Shown: positions 31,334 through 42,637 of the stretch, piece after piece
How positions within the stretch are numbered: the first letter of the stretch is position 1
Layout of the letters: each line of letters opens with the position of its first letter
NCBI GenBank assembly: GCA_017454945.1
Contig: JAFTCA010000026.1
Location: forward strand, 1-44,677
From: Bacteroidales bacterium
Lineage (GTDB): Bacteria > Bacteroidota > Bacteroidia > Bacteroidales > WCHB1-69
Length of the DNA stretch: 44,677 nucleotides
Direction of reading: 5' to 3'
The notes under the pieces: generated by a model
Told to the model about the DNA's origin: nothing
Databases searched by the model: none
What the model saw: the letters and a program-made list of their open reading frames with translations, nothing else
Position numbers and translations under genes: made by a program

Positions 31334-34300
31334 ATGGCCGCCTTTACGCATTTACACGTCCACACCCAATATTCACTCCTTGACGGGCTTTGCAAAATTC
31401 CCGATCTGATAAATCGTTGCTTGGAAACCGGCATGAACGCCCTTGCCGTCACCGACCACGGCAACATGTTCGGTATCAAGGAGTTCTTCAACTGCGTGGA
31501 AGACAAAAACGGCGAGACCAAGAAGGAAATCAAAGAGGTGGAAGCCAAGTTGGCCGAAGAGACTGACGCAGCCCAACAGGACGTGCTGCGCCAACAACTG
31601 GAGGCGGCCAAACAGAAGATCTTCACGCCCATCTTCGGATGCGAGGCGTATGTGGCGCGCGTCACCCCGACCAACCCGACGGGCACACGCTTCGTACGCG
31701 AGCACAAAGAAAACGGCAGCGGCTACCACTTGGTGCTTTTAGCCAAAAACGAAACAGGCTACCACAATTTGTGCAAAATCATCTCCAGTGCATGGATTGA
31801 CGGCTATTACTACCGTCCCCGTATCGACCGGGAACTGCTGGAAAAATACCACGAAGGCATTATCGTTTCCTCCGCCTGTCTGGCGGGAGAGATTCCCAAG
31901 GCCTTGGCTTCCAACAACTACCAGAAAGCCAAAGAGGCCGTTATGTGGTTCAAGAGCATTTTTGGCGATGACTACTATCTTGAAATTCAGCGACATAAAA
32001 CAGACATTCCAGGCGCCGACACCACGGTTTACGAGCAACAGCAAGTGGTTAACGAAGGACTGCTTAAGCTGGCCGCCGAAACCAAAACCAAGATTATCGC
32101 CACCAACGATGTCCATTTTGTGCGCAAAGAACAAGGCAAAACCCACGACCTGCTGATATGTTTGAGCACGGGCAAAAAAGAGCAAGACACTGATCGACTG
32201 CACTATACACAACAGGAATGGCTCAAGTCGCCAGAGGAGATGGCCGAGATTTTCGCCGACATACCCGAAGCCTTGAGCAACACGCAGGAGATTGTCGCCA
32301 AGATTGAACCCTACAAGCTCCAACACAACGCCATCATGCCCATGTTTGACATTCCCGAGGAGTTTGGCACGGTGGAAAGCTACAAGCAGAAATTCACCGA
32401 AGAGGACTTGCGTAAGGAGTTTGAATCCGGAGAGGGCAACGAAGGCAGAATTGAGAAAATTGGCGGCATGGAACGTGCTTACCGCATCAAACTGGAAGCC
32501 GATTACTTGCGCGAACTCACCTACAAAGGCGCCTACCAACGCTATGGGGACCCCATTGCGGATGACATAAAGGAGCGTATTGACTTTGAACTCGGCGTTA
32601 TGCGCAATATGGGCTTCCCCGGGTACTTCCTTATCGTACAGGACTTTATTGCCGCTGCGCGCGGGATGGGCATTTCGGTCGGCCCGGGACGAGGCTCCGC
32701 TGCTGGTTCTGTCGTCGCCTACTGTTTGAAAATCACCGACTTAGACCCATTAAAGTACGATTTGCTGTTTGAGCGTTTCCTCAATCCCGACCGAATCTCG
32801 CTGCCTGATATAGATGTGGACTTTGACAATGAGGGCCGCTATAGGATATTGGATTGGATTACAGAGAAATACGGCAAAGAGCGTGTGGCGCACATCATCA
32901 CCTACGGCACTATGGCAACAAAGTCAAGTATCAAGGACATTGCCCGCGTGCTGGATTTGGACCTGAACGATTCGAACGCCCTCGCCAAGATGATTCCCGA
33001 CAAATTGCCTGATGATCCCAAAACCAAAAAGGCGACGAAGGTAAACCTTAAGAATTGCATTGCGCTGGTTCCCGAACTGAAGCACATCTACGAAAGCGAC
33101 AGACGAGAAGACGAGAAGAAGAAAAGGGTGCTCAAGTATGCCCAACAGGTTGAGGGAACCGTCCGCCAAATCGGTGTTCATGCCTGCGGCATCATCATTG
33201 GAGCCGACGACCTGACCAAGTTCGCCCCATTGGCCACGGTTTTGGATAAAGAGACGGACGAAGACATTGTCATCACCCAATACGAAGGGTCGGTCATTGA
33301 AGATGTCGGCTTGATCAAGATGGACTTCCTTGGGCTCAAAACGCTGTCCATCATCAAGGAAACATTACGTAACATAAAGAAATCCAAAGGCATAGACCTC
33401 GATATTGATGCCATTCCCATTGATGACGCCAAAACCTACGAATTATTCTGCGCCGGCGACACGGTAGCCATCTTCCAATTTGAATCGGCTGGTATGCAGA
33501 AATATCTTAAAGAGCTGCAGCCCAGCAAGTTTGAAGACCTCATTGCCATGAATGCGCTCTACCGTCCCGGTCCTATGAGCTACATTCCCCAATTCATCAA
33601 ACGAAAACACGGACTGGAGCCCATCAGCTACGACCTGCCCGTGATGGAGAAGTACTTAAAGGACACTTACGGCATCACGGTTTATCAGGAGCAGGTCATG
33701 CTGCTATCGAGATTGTTGGCCAACTTCACGCGAGGCGAAAGCGATGCTCTCAGAAAGGCCATGGGTAAGAAGAAAAAGAAGAGTGTTGACGCCATGAAGC
33801 CCAAGTTCATTGAAGGCGGTATCAAAAACGGTCATGACCCTAAAATCTTGGAAAAAATCTGGAAAGACTGGGAAGCTTTTGCCAGCTACGCCTTCAACAA
33901 GTCGCATGCGGCGTGCTACTCGTGGGTGGCTTATCAGACCGCCTACCTCAAGGCTCACTACCCTGCGGAGTTCATGGCGGCCAACCTGACCAACGAACTG
34001 AGCGACATTGCGACTATCAGTCTGTTTATTGATGACACACAAAAGAAGAACATCGCCGTGTTGGGCCCCGACATCAACGAGTCGGAACTCTTCTTCACGG
34101 TCAACAAGGACGGTAACATCCGCTTCGGTCTGGCCGCGCTGAAAGGCGTCGGCAACGGCGCCGCCGAGTCGGTCATCAAGGAGCGCAACGAGAACGGACC
34201 CTTCAAGAATATCTTCGACTTTGTCACCCGTGTGGACCTGCGCAGTTGCAACAAACGCGCTATTGAGTCAATGGCATACGCTGGTGTTTTCGACTGCTTT

Positions 34301-35161
34301 AGCGACATGCATCGGGCGCAGTTCTTCCATGCCGACAAAGAAGGGAAGACGTTCCTTGACAAGCTCATCACCTACGGAGCCAAGTCGCACGAATCTTCCT
34401 CGACCATGCAGACTTCCATCTTTGACGACGTGCCCGAAATGCAGGAAATGGCTTATCCCGACATTCCCGACTGCGACCCCATGACACCATCGGAAAAGTT
34501 GAAGAAAGAAAAGGATATTGCCGGGTTCTACATCTCCGGCCATCCGTTGGACCACTATAAGCCTATCATCCAAAACTACTGCAACGTCACCCTTGCCGAC
34601 ATCAAGAACCCGGAGAACCACCGCGAACTAAGTCGCAAATCATTAGCCTTTGCGGCCATGGTCAACAGTTTCACCTATGCCCGCACCAAAAACGACAAGC
34701 TGTTTTCACGTGCCGAAATAGAAGACTATGATGGCATCTACGTGTGGACATTTTTCGGAACAGACGCGACCAAGTACGAGCACCAACTCCATCCGGGCGA
34801 ACTGGTATTCGTTAAAGCGCTTATGAAAGAACAATATAGAGGCAAGGATTACCAAGGACCTACTAGTTATGACCTCAAGCCCGAAGAGATTTTCTTCTTG
34901 CATGAAGGCTACGAAAAATTGTGCAAAAGCGTCGAACTCTCTTTTGACCTGACCGACATATCGACAACGTTGGCCGACGAGCTCAAGACCATCATCAGTC
35001 AATCAAAAGGCCAACGACCACTCTATATCAACATCTACTCTACCGACCAGAAATTCCACACCACGCTTTCCAACCTGCGGGCCACCATCGATCCCGAACT
35101 TTTCATCAAGAATCTCAAACTCAATGTGCCCTACAGGCTCGATCTAAAACAGACAACATGA
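31334..35161 (+). CDS. dnaE: DNA polymerase III α subunit
   Basis: A 1275-residue replicative polymerase of the DnaE class. An N-terminal PHP domain starts HLHVHTQYSLLDG and has TDHGNM at 40-45; its metal-binding residues look intact. A charged, probably coiled-coil insert (about 58-97) interrupts the PHP domain. The palm contains GPGRGSAAGS and the catalytic aspartates D492 and D494 in PDIDVDFD. Then follow the β-clamp-facing region, helix-hairpin-helix (RFGLAALKGVGNGAAESVI) and an OB fold near the C-terminus. The stop overlaps the tex start by 4 bp (ATGA), so both are translated from one message. It lies within the split ATP synthase cluster. Confidence 0.96.
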   Translation: MAAFTHLHVHTQYSLLDGLCKIPDLINRCLETGMNALAVTDHGNMFGIKEFFNCVEDKNGETKKEIKEVEAKLAEETDAAQQDVLRQQLEAAKQKIFTPIFGCEAYVARVTPTNPTGTRFVREHKENGSGYHLVLLAKNETGYHNLCKIISSAWIDGYYYRPRIDRELLEKYHEGIIVSSACLAGEIPKALASNNYQKAKEAVMWFKSIFGDDYYLEIQRHKTDIPGADTTVYEQQQVVNEGLLKLAAETKTKIIATNDVHFVRKEQGKTHDLLICLSTGKKEQDTDRLHYTQQEWLKSPEEMAEIFADIPEALSNTQEIVAKIEPYKLQHNAIMPMFDIPEEFGTVESYKQKFTEEDLRKEFESGEGNEGRIEKIGGMERAYRIKLEADYLRELTYKGAYQRYGDPIADDIKERIDFELGVMRNMGFPGYFLIVQDFIAAARGMGISVGPGRGSAAGSVVAYCLKITDLDPLKYDLLFERFLNPDRISLPDIDVDFDNEGRYRILDWITEKYGKERVAHIITYGTMATKSSIKDIARVLDLDLNDSNALAKMIPDKLPDDPKTKKATKVNLKNCIALVPELKHIYESDRREDEKKKRVLKYAQQVEGTVRQIGVHACGIIIGADDLTKFAPLATVLDKETDEDIVITQYEGSVIEDVGLIKMDFLGLKTLSIIKETLRNIKKSKGIDLDIDAIPIDDAKTYELFCAGDTVAIFQFESAGMQKYLKELQPSKFEDLIAMNALYRPGPMSYIPQFIKRKHGLEPISYDLPVMEKYLKDTYGITVYQEQVMLLSRLLANFTRGESDALRKAMGKKKKKSVDAMKPKFIEGGIKNGHDPKILEKIWKDWEAFASYAFNKSHAACYSWVAYQTAYLKAHYPAEFMAANLTNELSDIATISLFIDDTQKKNIAVLGPDINESELFFTVNKDGNIRFGLAALKGVGNGAAESVIKERNENGPFKNIFDFVTRVDLRSCNKRAIESMAYAGVFDCFSDMHRAQFFHADKEGKTFLDKLITYGAKSHESSSTMQTSIFDDVPEMQEMAYPDIPDCDPMTPSEKLKKEKDIAGFYISGHPLDHYKPIIQNYCNVTLADIKNPENHRELSRKSLAFAAMVNSFTYARTKNDKLFSRAEIEDYDGIYVWTFFGTDATKYEHQLHPGELVFVKALMKEQYRGKDYQGPTSYDLKPEEIFFLHEGYEKLCKSVELSFDLTDISTTLADELKTIISQSKGQRPLYINIYSTDQKFHTTLSNLRATIDPELFIKNLKLNVPYRLDLKQTT

Positions 35162-37296
35162 CTCCACGCAACTATCCTGCGCTCATTGCCAAGGAATTAA
35201 ACCTTACCGAACAGCAAGTCAAGAACACGCTGGAATTGTTGGACCAAGGTGCCACCATACCTTTCATCGCCCGTTACCGCAAGGAGGCCACCGACAGTCT
35301 GGATGAAGTGCAGATTGGCGTCATCCGCGATCTCTATGCCAAATGGATTGAGCTGGACAAACGTCGTATGGCCATCATCGACTCCATCAACGAGCAAGGG
35401 AAGATGACTCCCAAGTTGGAAGAGAACCTCAATAACGCCAACACGCTCAGCGAGTTGGAAGACTTGTACTTACCCTATCGTCCCAAACGCAAAACGAGGG
35501 CTACGGTGGCCATTGAAAAGGGGCTGGAGCCGCTGGCAGCACTCATCTTCAAACAGCCCGGACACGTGCAGCCGACAGAGATAGCTGCCAAGTATGTCAA
35601 TCCCGACAAAGGCATTGTTTCTGTGGACGAAGCCTTAGCTGGCGCCCGCGACATCATTGCCGAGTGGGCCTCCGAGAATGTCACCTTAAGACGGAAAATG
35701 CGTTCACTCTTTGTTCGCGAATCGATGATTTCATCCAAAGTGGTGAAAGACAAGGCGCAAGAAGGCGAAAAGTATGCCATCTACTTCAACAGTTCCGAAA
35801 AACTGAACCGTGCCCCTTCGCACCGACTATTAGCCATGTACCGCGGTGAGGATGAAGGATTTCTGCGACTGACCATCGCGCCCAATGAAGAGCGCGCCCT
35901 TGACCTGATGACCGATTTCTTTGTCAAGTCGGGCAACCCCTGCTCACAACAAGTGAAAGAAGCCGTCATCGACTCATACAAAAGACTTTTACAGCCGCAG
36001 ATGGAGACTGAAATGCGCAAGCAATTCAAGGAGAAAGCAGATGCAGAGGCCATCAAGGTGTTCGTAGCTAACCTGCAGCAACTGCTTTTGGAGCCGCCGT
36101 TGGGACAGAAAGTGGTCATGGCCATCGACCCGGGTTTCCGCACCGGCTGCAAGGTAGTCATTCTGGACAGACAAGGCAAACTGTTGCACAATGAGAACAT
36201 CTACCCTCACCCACCTCATGCGCAATACAAACTGGCGTCTGACAAACTCAAACGGATGGTACTGCAATACAAGGTGGAAGCCATCGCCATTGGCAACGGC
36301 ACGGCAGGCCGCGAGACCGAGAACTTCGTCCGCAAGATACCCTTTGAACGCGATGTAACCGCCATTGTGGTCAACGAGAGCGGTGCCTCCGTCTATTCAG
36401 CCTCGCCCGTCGCCCGCGAAGAGTTCCCCGACTACGATGTCACCGTGCGTGGCGCCGTCTCCATTGGTCGCCGACTGATGGACCCGCTCGCCGAACTGGT
36501 GAAGATAGACCCCAAATCTATCGGCGTGGGGCAATACCAACACGATGTCAATCAGGCGCTTCTGCAGAAGAGTTTGCAAGAGACCGTGGAGCACTGCGTG
36601 AACTATGTTGGCGTAGAGGTTAACACCGCCAGCAAGGAACTGCTGTCGTACGTCTCGGGCATCGGACCCTCATTGGCTAAGAACATTGTGGAATACCGCA
36701 ACGCCAACGGGGCTTTCGCCAATAGAGATTCTTTGCGCAAAGTGCCACGACTGGGCGACAAAGCCTACGAGCAGGCAGCAGGCTTCCTCCGCATCCACGG
36801 AGCAGCCAATCCACTGGACGACAGCGCTGTACACCCTGAAAGCTACCCCGTTGTCAACCTGATGGCAAAGAAGCTCAACTGCACCGTCAGCGACCTGATA
36901 CAGAAAGAAGAGTTGCGTAAGCAAATCAACCTCAAAGAGTTTGTCAATGACAAGGTTGGCTTACCCACTTTGAACGACATCATGCAGGAGCTGGCCAAGC
37001 CGGGGCGTGACCCGCGTGCCCAATTTGACGTCTTTGAGTTCGACAAGAACATTAACACTATCAACGACTTAACGCCAGGCATGGTCGTGCCGGGCATTAT
37101 CACCAACATCACCAATTTCGGCTGCTTTGTCGATATTGGCGTCCATCAGGACGGGCTGGTGCACATCAGCCATTTGGCCAACCACTATGTTAGCAACCCC
37201 AACGATGTGGTCAAGCTCAATCAGAAAGTGATGGTCAAAGTATTGCAGGTGGAAGTGGAGCGCAAGCGCATCTCACTGTCGATGAAAGATGTTTAA
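35158..37296 (+). CDS. tex: Tex-like RNA-binding transcription accessory protein
   Basis: A 712-residue Tex/YhgF protein. In order: N-terminal helical domain with GATIPFIARYRKEATDSLDE, a YqgF-like RNase H fold (VVMAIDPGFRTGCKVVILD, about 318-336), helix-hairpin-helix segments (YVSGIGPSLAKNIVEYRNANG and VPRLGDKAYEQAAGFLRI) and a C-terminal S1 domain (from about 640, MVVPGIITNITNFGCFVDIG). Tex binds nucleic acids and associates with transcription and ribosomes. ATGA coupling with dnaE. The stop overlaps the convergent dxs stop by 4 bp. Confidence 0.95.
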   Translation: MTPRNYPALIAKELNLTEQQVKNTLELLDQGATIPFIARYRKEATDSLDEVQIGVIRDLYAKWIELDKRRMAIIDSINEQGKMTPKLEENLNNANTLSELEDLYLPYRPKRKTRATVAIEKGLEPLAALIFKQPGHVQPTEIAAKYVNPDKGIVSVDEALAGARDIIAEWASENVTLRRKMRSLFVRESMISSKVVKDKAQEGEKYAIYFNSSEKLNRAPSHRLLAMYRGEDEGFLRLTIAPNEERALDLMTDFFVKSGNPCSQQVKEAVIDSYKRLLQPQMETEMRKQFKEKADAEAIKVFVANLQQLLLEPPLGQKVVMAIDPGFRTGCKVVILDRQGKLLHNENIYPHPPHAQYKLASDKLKRMVLQYKVEAIAIGNGTAGRETENFVRKIPFERDVTAIVVNESGASVYSASPVAREEFPDYDVTVRGAVSIGRRLMDPLAELVKIDPKSIGVGQYQHDVNQALLQKSLQETVEHCVNYVGVEVNTASKELLSYVSGIGPSLAKNIVEYRNANGAFANRDSLRKVPRLGDKAYEQAAGFLRIHGAANPLDDSAVHPESYPVVNLMAKKLNCTVSDLIQKEELRKQINLKEFVNDKVGLPTLNDIMQELAKPGRDPRAQFDVFEFDKNINTINDLTPGMVVPGIITNITNFGCFVDIGVHQDGLVHISHLANHYVSNPNDVVKLNQKVMVKVLQVEVERKRISLSMKDV

Positions 37297-39191
37297 TTAG
37301 CCGCCACTTGGCGTGCCAACGCGGCGATAGACTCCGCATCGAAGCCACACTGTTCGTGCAATTTCGACACTTTACCATGTTCCACAAACGTGTCGCCAAT
37401 GGCTACCGCATACAGTCTGTTGGCATAATGGTTATCTTCCAGAAATTCGGACACAGCCGAATAAAGTCCACCCTTCTTCACACCGTCCTCCACCGTAATC
37501 CAAACAGGATAGCGTTTGGATAATTCTTGTAACATATTTTCATCCAACGGCTTAAGGAAGCGCATATCCACATGGGCGGGATGCAGCCCTTCGGTTTCCA
37601 GTTGGGCAATCACCTTCTGCACATTGTTGGCGAGCGGTCCTAACGAGAGGAACAGCACCTTTTCGCCCTCCTGTAACATTTCGGCACGGCCGATTTCCAC
37701 CGTGTGCATCTCCTTTTTCCAGTCGGTCAGCATGCCGCGGCCGCGCGGGTAGCGGATGGCGAAGGGATGCTCGCGATGGCGGTAGGCCGTGAACATCAGG
37801 TTGCGCAGCTCGATTTCGTTACGTGGTGAGGCGATAATCATGTTGGGCACCGAGCGCAGGAATGCCAGGTCGAACACGCCGTGGTGGGTGGCTCCGTCTT
37901 CTCCAACAAGGCCGCCGCGGTCGATACAGAAGATGACGGGCAAATCTTGCAGAGCTACATCGTGAATAATCTGATCATAAGCACGTTGCAAAAACGATGA
38001 GTAGATATTGCAGAACGGGATATAGCCCTGTGTAGCCATGCCTGCCGAGAAGGTAACGGCATGCTGTTCGGCAATGCCCACATCGAACACGCGCTCGGGG
38101 AACACGGCCGCCATGGTGGTCAGCGAGCAACCCGTGGCCATGGCTGGCGTGATGCCCACAATCTTCTCGTCCTGTTGCGCCAACTCAAGAATCGTGTCTC
38201 CAAAAACATCCTGAAACTTAGGCGGTTGGCCTTCGGTATCGGCCTCCAGAATCTCGCCCGTATCGGGATTGAACAGGCCGGGCGCATGGTAGGTGGTCTG
38301 GTCCGACTCGGCCAAGCGCAAACCCTTGCCTTTCACAGTGATAGCGTGCAGCAAACGAGGTCCCTGCACCTTTTTCAAGTCGCGGAGCACCTTCACCAGA
38401 TAAACCACATCGTGACCATCGACGGGCCCGAAGTAGCGGAAACCCAGACTCTGGAACAGATTACTGCCACGGAGGAGGAATCCCTTGACCACATTGCCCG
38501 CCTTACTCAAAAAATTCACAAACTTACTCTGACCATCTTTCTTATTCTGAGTAAAGAAGTTCCACAAGCGGTTTTTATAGTAATTGTAGGTTGGCGATGA
38601 GGTGATTCGCAACAGATAGCGGCTCATCGCACCCACGTTTTTATCAATAGCTATCTTATTATCATTCAAAATAATAAGCATATTAGCATTGGTGGCACCA
38701 GCTTGATTCATCGCCTCGAAGGCCATGCCACCGCCCATGGCACCGTCGCCAATCACAGCGATATGGTTCTGCTCGGTGTTGCCAGCCAGCCTATTAGCCA
38801 CTGCCATACCCAAAATAGCTGAAATAGAAGTAGATGAGTGCCCTGTACCGAAGGAGTCGTACTCACTTTCCGACATTTTTGGGAAACCGCTAATGCCGCC
38901 GTAGCAGCGGTTGGTATGGAAGCGCTCTTTGCGGCCGGTGATAATCTTGTGGCAATAGGCCTGATGCCCCACGTCCCACACCAGCTTATCGTTAGGCGTA
39001 TCGAACACATAATGGATGGCCACTGTCAGCTCGATGGTACCCAGGCTGGCGCCCAGGTGACCGGGATTATGGGCTGTTTCGTTGATGATAAAATCGCGCA
39101 ACTCATCGCACAGCATGGGCAGTTCCGACACTTTCAGTTTCCGAAGGTCGGAAGGCAAATTAATATGATTCAAGTATTTATACTCTTTCAT
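37293..39191 (-). CDS. dxs: 1-deoxy-D-xylulose 5-phosphate synthase
   Basis: A 632-residue thiamine-diphosphate enzyme condensing pyruvate and glyceraldehyde 3-phosphate to DXP, the entry of the MEP pathway. Features: HLGASLGTIELTVAIHYVF, the ThDP diphosphate motif GDGAMGGGMAFEAMNQAG with NDNKIAID, the pyrimidine-binding domain with FDVGIAEQHAVTFSAGMA (catalytic Glu) and DRGGLVGEDGATHHG, and a C-terminal transketolase-like domain. Full length. Divergent from atpHAG, each with its own -7 box. dxr of the same pathway is also in the window. Confidence 0.97.
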   Translation of the reverse strand: MKEYKYLNHINLPSDLRKLKVSELPMLCDELRDFIINETAHNPGHLGASLGTIELTVAIHYVFDTPNDKLVWDVGHQAYCHKIITGRKERFHTNRCYGGISGFPKMSESEYDSFGTGHSSTSISAILGMAVANRLAGNTEQNHIAVIGDGAMGGGMAFEAMNQAGATNANMLIILNDNKIAIDKNVGAMSRYLLRITSSPTYNYYKNRLWNFFTQNKKDGQSKFVNFLSKAGNVVKGFLLRGSNLFQSLGFRYFGPVDGHDVVYLVKVLRDLKKVQGPRLLHAITVKGKGLRLAESDQTTYHAPGLFNPDTGEILEADTEGQPPKFQDVFGDTILELAQQDEKIVGITPAMATGCSLTTMAAVFPERVFDVGIAEQHAVTFSAGMATQGYIPFCNIYSSFLQRAYDQIIHDVALQDLPVIFCIDRGGLVGEDGATHHGVFDLAFLRSVPNMIIASPRNEIELRNLMFTAYRHREHPFAIRYPRGRGMLTDWKKEMHTVEIGRAEMLQEGEKVLFLSLGPLANNVQKVIAQLETEGLHPAHVDMRFLKPLDENMLQELSKRYPVWITVEDGVKKGGLYSAVSEFLEDNHYANRLYAVAIGDTFVEHGKVSKLHEQCGFDAESIAALARQVAAN

Positions 39192-39223
39192 AAGTTACAA
39201 AGCGATGGTTACGAAAAGCGCGG

Positions 39224-39231
39224 CAAAAATA
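39224..39231 (-). promoter_or_regulatory. -7 box for dxs
   Basis: Minus-strand TATTTTTG, 32 bp before the dxs ATG. Confidence 0.6.
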
Positions 39232-39271
39232 CGAAATTTATGGGGAACTGTCTATTTCAATTTTAAAACAT

Positions 39272-39291
39272 GGGCGTAGCACGCTACGCCC
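39272..39291. repeat. Perfect 20-bp palindrome in the dxs-atpH gap
   Basis: GGGCGTAGC-AC-GCTACGCCC: 9-bp stem around a central AC, the same core plan (GC-AC-GC) as the hairpin at 4306-4325. No T-run follows on either strand, so it is not a terminator; it looks like a dispersed REP-like sequence. Confidence 0.8.
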
Positions 39292-39394
39292 CCACAATCC
39301 AACCTAAAATCACCATTTATTCAACCCTGAAAAACACCTCACAAAAATCTTTTCATTTTTTCATTTTCGGGCTTCAGCATTTCATATTTTTTAT

Positions 39395-39402
39395 TATTTT
39401 TG
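39395..39402 (+). promoter_or_regulatory. -7 box for atpHAG
   Basis: TATTTTTG, 59 bp before the atpH ATG. It shows that the second ATP synthase block has its own promoter. Confidence 0.65.
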
Positions 39403-39461
39403 CGAGCTACTTGCAGAAGATTGAATTACCATTCATCATTTGAGGACCAAAAAGATAATCT

Positions 39462-40019
39462 ATGAAAAGCCAAAAATTAGCCGGCAGATATGCGAATGCG
39501 CTTTATGAATTTGCGGTTCAAGAGAATAAACTCGAAGAAACTTATCAGGACATACTAACTCTCAAGGAAGTCTTTCGCGAAAATAGCGAATTGAAGGCGA
39601 TTATCGAAAGTCCCGTCATCACGCCGGATAAGAAAAAAAGCATCTTTGCGGCTCTTTTTGAACAAAAAATCAATGCTGTAAGTTACGGTTTCCTGTCGCT
39701 CATCATCCAAAAAAAGCGCGAGCCCGCCCTGCTGATGATTTTCGACGAGTTTGTCCGTCTGTACAACAAGCATCACAACATCCGCATCGCCCAATTCACC
39801 ACGGCGGTAGCCATCAGCGACGCTTTGGCCGAGCGCATCAAAGCCATTTTGGAGGAGCAGACCCATTCGACCATTGAGTTGCAGCGCATTGTGAATCCCG
39901 AGTTGATTGGCGGATTCATTGTCAAGATTGACGACTTCCTTGTTGACACCAGCCTCATCGGCCGAATCAACAAATTGAAACAAGAATTTTCGAACAATGT
40001 ATATCAAGCCGGTTTCTAA
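39462..40019 (+). CDS. atpH: F-type ATP synthase subunit δ
   Basis: A 185-residue OSCP/δ subunit joining the peripheral stalk to the top of F1. The N-terminal six-helix domain (KLAGRYANALYEFAVQENKLEE, about 4-105) and the C-terminal domain with the signature NPELIGGFIVKIDDFLVDTSLIGRINKLKQEF (about 145-176) are both present. It opens the second block atpH-atpA-atpG, with atpA 42 bp on. The first block, atpB-E-F, ends 8.3 kb upstream. Confidence 0.95.
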   Translation: MKSQKLAGRYANALYEFAVQENKLEETYQDILTLKEVFRENSELKAIIESPVITPDKKKSIFAALFEQKINAVSYGFLSLIIQKKREPALLMIFDEFVRLYNKHHNIRIAQFTTAVAISDALAERIKAILEEQTHSTIELQRIVNPELIGGFIVKIDDFLVDTSLIGRINKLKQEFSNNVYQAGF

Positions 40020-40061
40020 GCCGACATCATCAAGATAAAAATCACGAATAAACAAACTAAT

Positions 40062-41651
<1,590 letters not shown>

Positions 41652-41678
41652 CATCTCATAAACTAAGAAACATTCATT

Positions 41679-42557
41679 ATGGGAAGTCTAAAAGAGATTA
41701 GAATCAGGATTGCATCGGTCGAGTCAACGCAGAAGATTACGGGTGCGATGAAGATGGTGTCGGCGGCCAAACTGCGCCGCGCGCAAAACGCCATCATCAG
41801 CCTGCGCCCCTACTCTAACAAGCTGAACGAGATCTTGCAAAACCTCTCTTCTTCCGCCGAAAGCATGGCCGACCTGCCGCTCTTCGCCACCCGCGACATC
41901 GAGAATGTGGTGCTGGTGGTCATCTCCTCCAACCGAGGATTGTGCGGCAGTTTCAACTCCAATGTGGTGAAGGAGGCAAGACACCTGATTGAAACCAAAT
42001 ACGCCAAGCAGGCAGCCGCCGGCAAACTGAAAATCATCTGCCTGGGCAAAAAGGCAAAGGAGCAACTCGCTAAGAACTACGACGTTATACAATACAACGA
42101 AGCGCTCATCGACACGCCCGTCTTCAACGAAGTGGCCCAAATTGCCCAGTTCCTGATGGACGGCTTTGCCAACAAGACCATCGACAAGGTGGACATCATC
42201 TACAACCGATTCATCAACCCGGCCACCCAAAAGTTGGTGGTAGAGAACTACCTGCCCGTACAGCAACTTGGCGATGGCACAGAGAAGAAGCAGTTGAACG
42301 ACTACATCTTCGAGCCTTCGAAAGAAGAGATTCTGGAAGAGCTCATTCCCAAGATTATGAAACTGCAACTCTACAAGACGCTCATCGACTCCATCGCTTC
42401 GGAACACGGCGCCCGTATGACAGCCATGCACAAGGCTACCGACAATGCCACTGAGATTCTGAAAGACCTGCGTCTCAAGTACAACAACGCCCGTCAATCG
42501 GCTATCACCAACGAGTTGATTGAGATTGTGAGCGGTGCCGAGGCCTTGAACGGATAA
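41679..42557 (+). CDS. atpG: F-type ATP synthase subunit γ
   Basis: A 292-residue central-shaft subunit. The N-terminal helix MGSLKEIRIRIASVESTQKITGAMKMVSAAKLRRAQ and the C-terminal helix signature (GARMTAMHKATDNATEILKDLRLKYNNARQSAITNELIEIVSGAEAL) form the rotating coiled coil; the middle has the conserved VISSNRGLCGSFNSNV. Complete. It is the last ATP synthase gene seen; a hairpin follows 31 bp after the stop. Confidence 0.96.
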   Translation: MGSLKEIRIRIASVESTQKITGAMKMVSAAKLRRAQNAIISLRPYSNKLNEILQNLSSSAESMADLPLFATRDIENVVLVVISSNRGLCGSFNSNVVKEARHLIETKYAKQAAAGKLKIICLGKKAKEQLAKNYDVIQYNEALIDTPVFNEVAQIAQFLMDGFANKTIDKVDIIYNRFINPATQKLVVENYLPVQQLGDGTEKKQLNDYIFEPSKEEILEELIPKIMKLQLYKTLIDSIASEHGARMTAMHKATDNATEILKDLRLKYNNARQSAITNELIEIVSGAEALNG

Positions 42558-42588
42558 TCATCTGACTCCACAAAAAAACATTCATAAC

Positions 42589-42616
42589 AGGTCGTATATA
42601 GCTCTATATACGACCT
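42589..42616 (+). terminator. Probable terminator after atpG
   Basis: A perfect 12-bp stem AGGTCGTATATA / TATATACGACCT with loop GCTC, followed by TT only, so termination may be incomplete and allow read-through into the sugar kinase gene 21 bp on. Confidence 0.6.
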
Positions 42617-42637
42617 TTACATTAAATAAGAGATCCC

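Noticed and set aside
31739..32539. Minus-strand open frame (266 codons) inside dnaE
   Set aside because: Antisense shadow of a well-conserved polymerase gene; the product is a Phe/Gly/Val-rich string without recognisable domains.
41724..42497. Minus-strand open frame (257 codons) inside atpG
   Set aside because: Antisense shadow; the product is Val/Leu/His rich, and atpG is complete on the plus strand.
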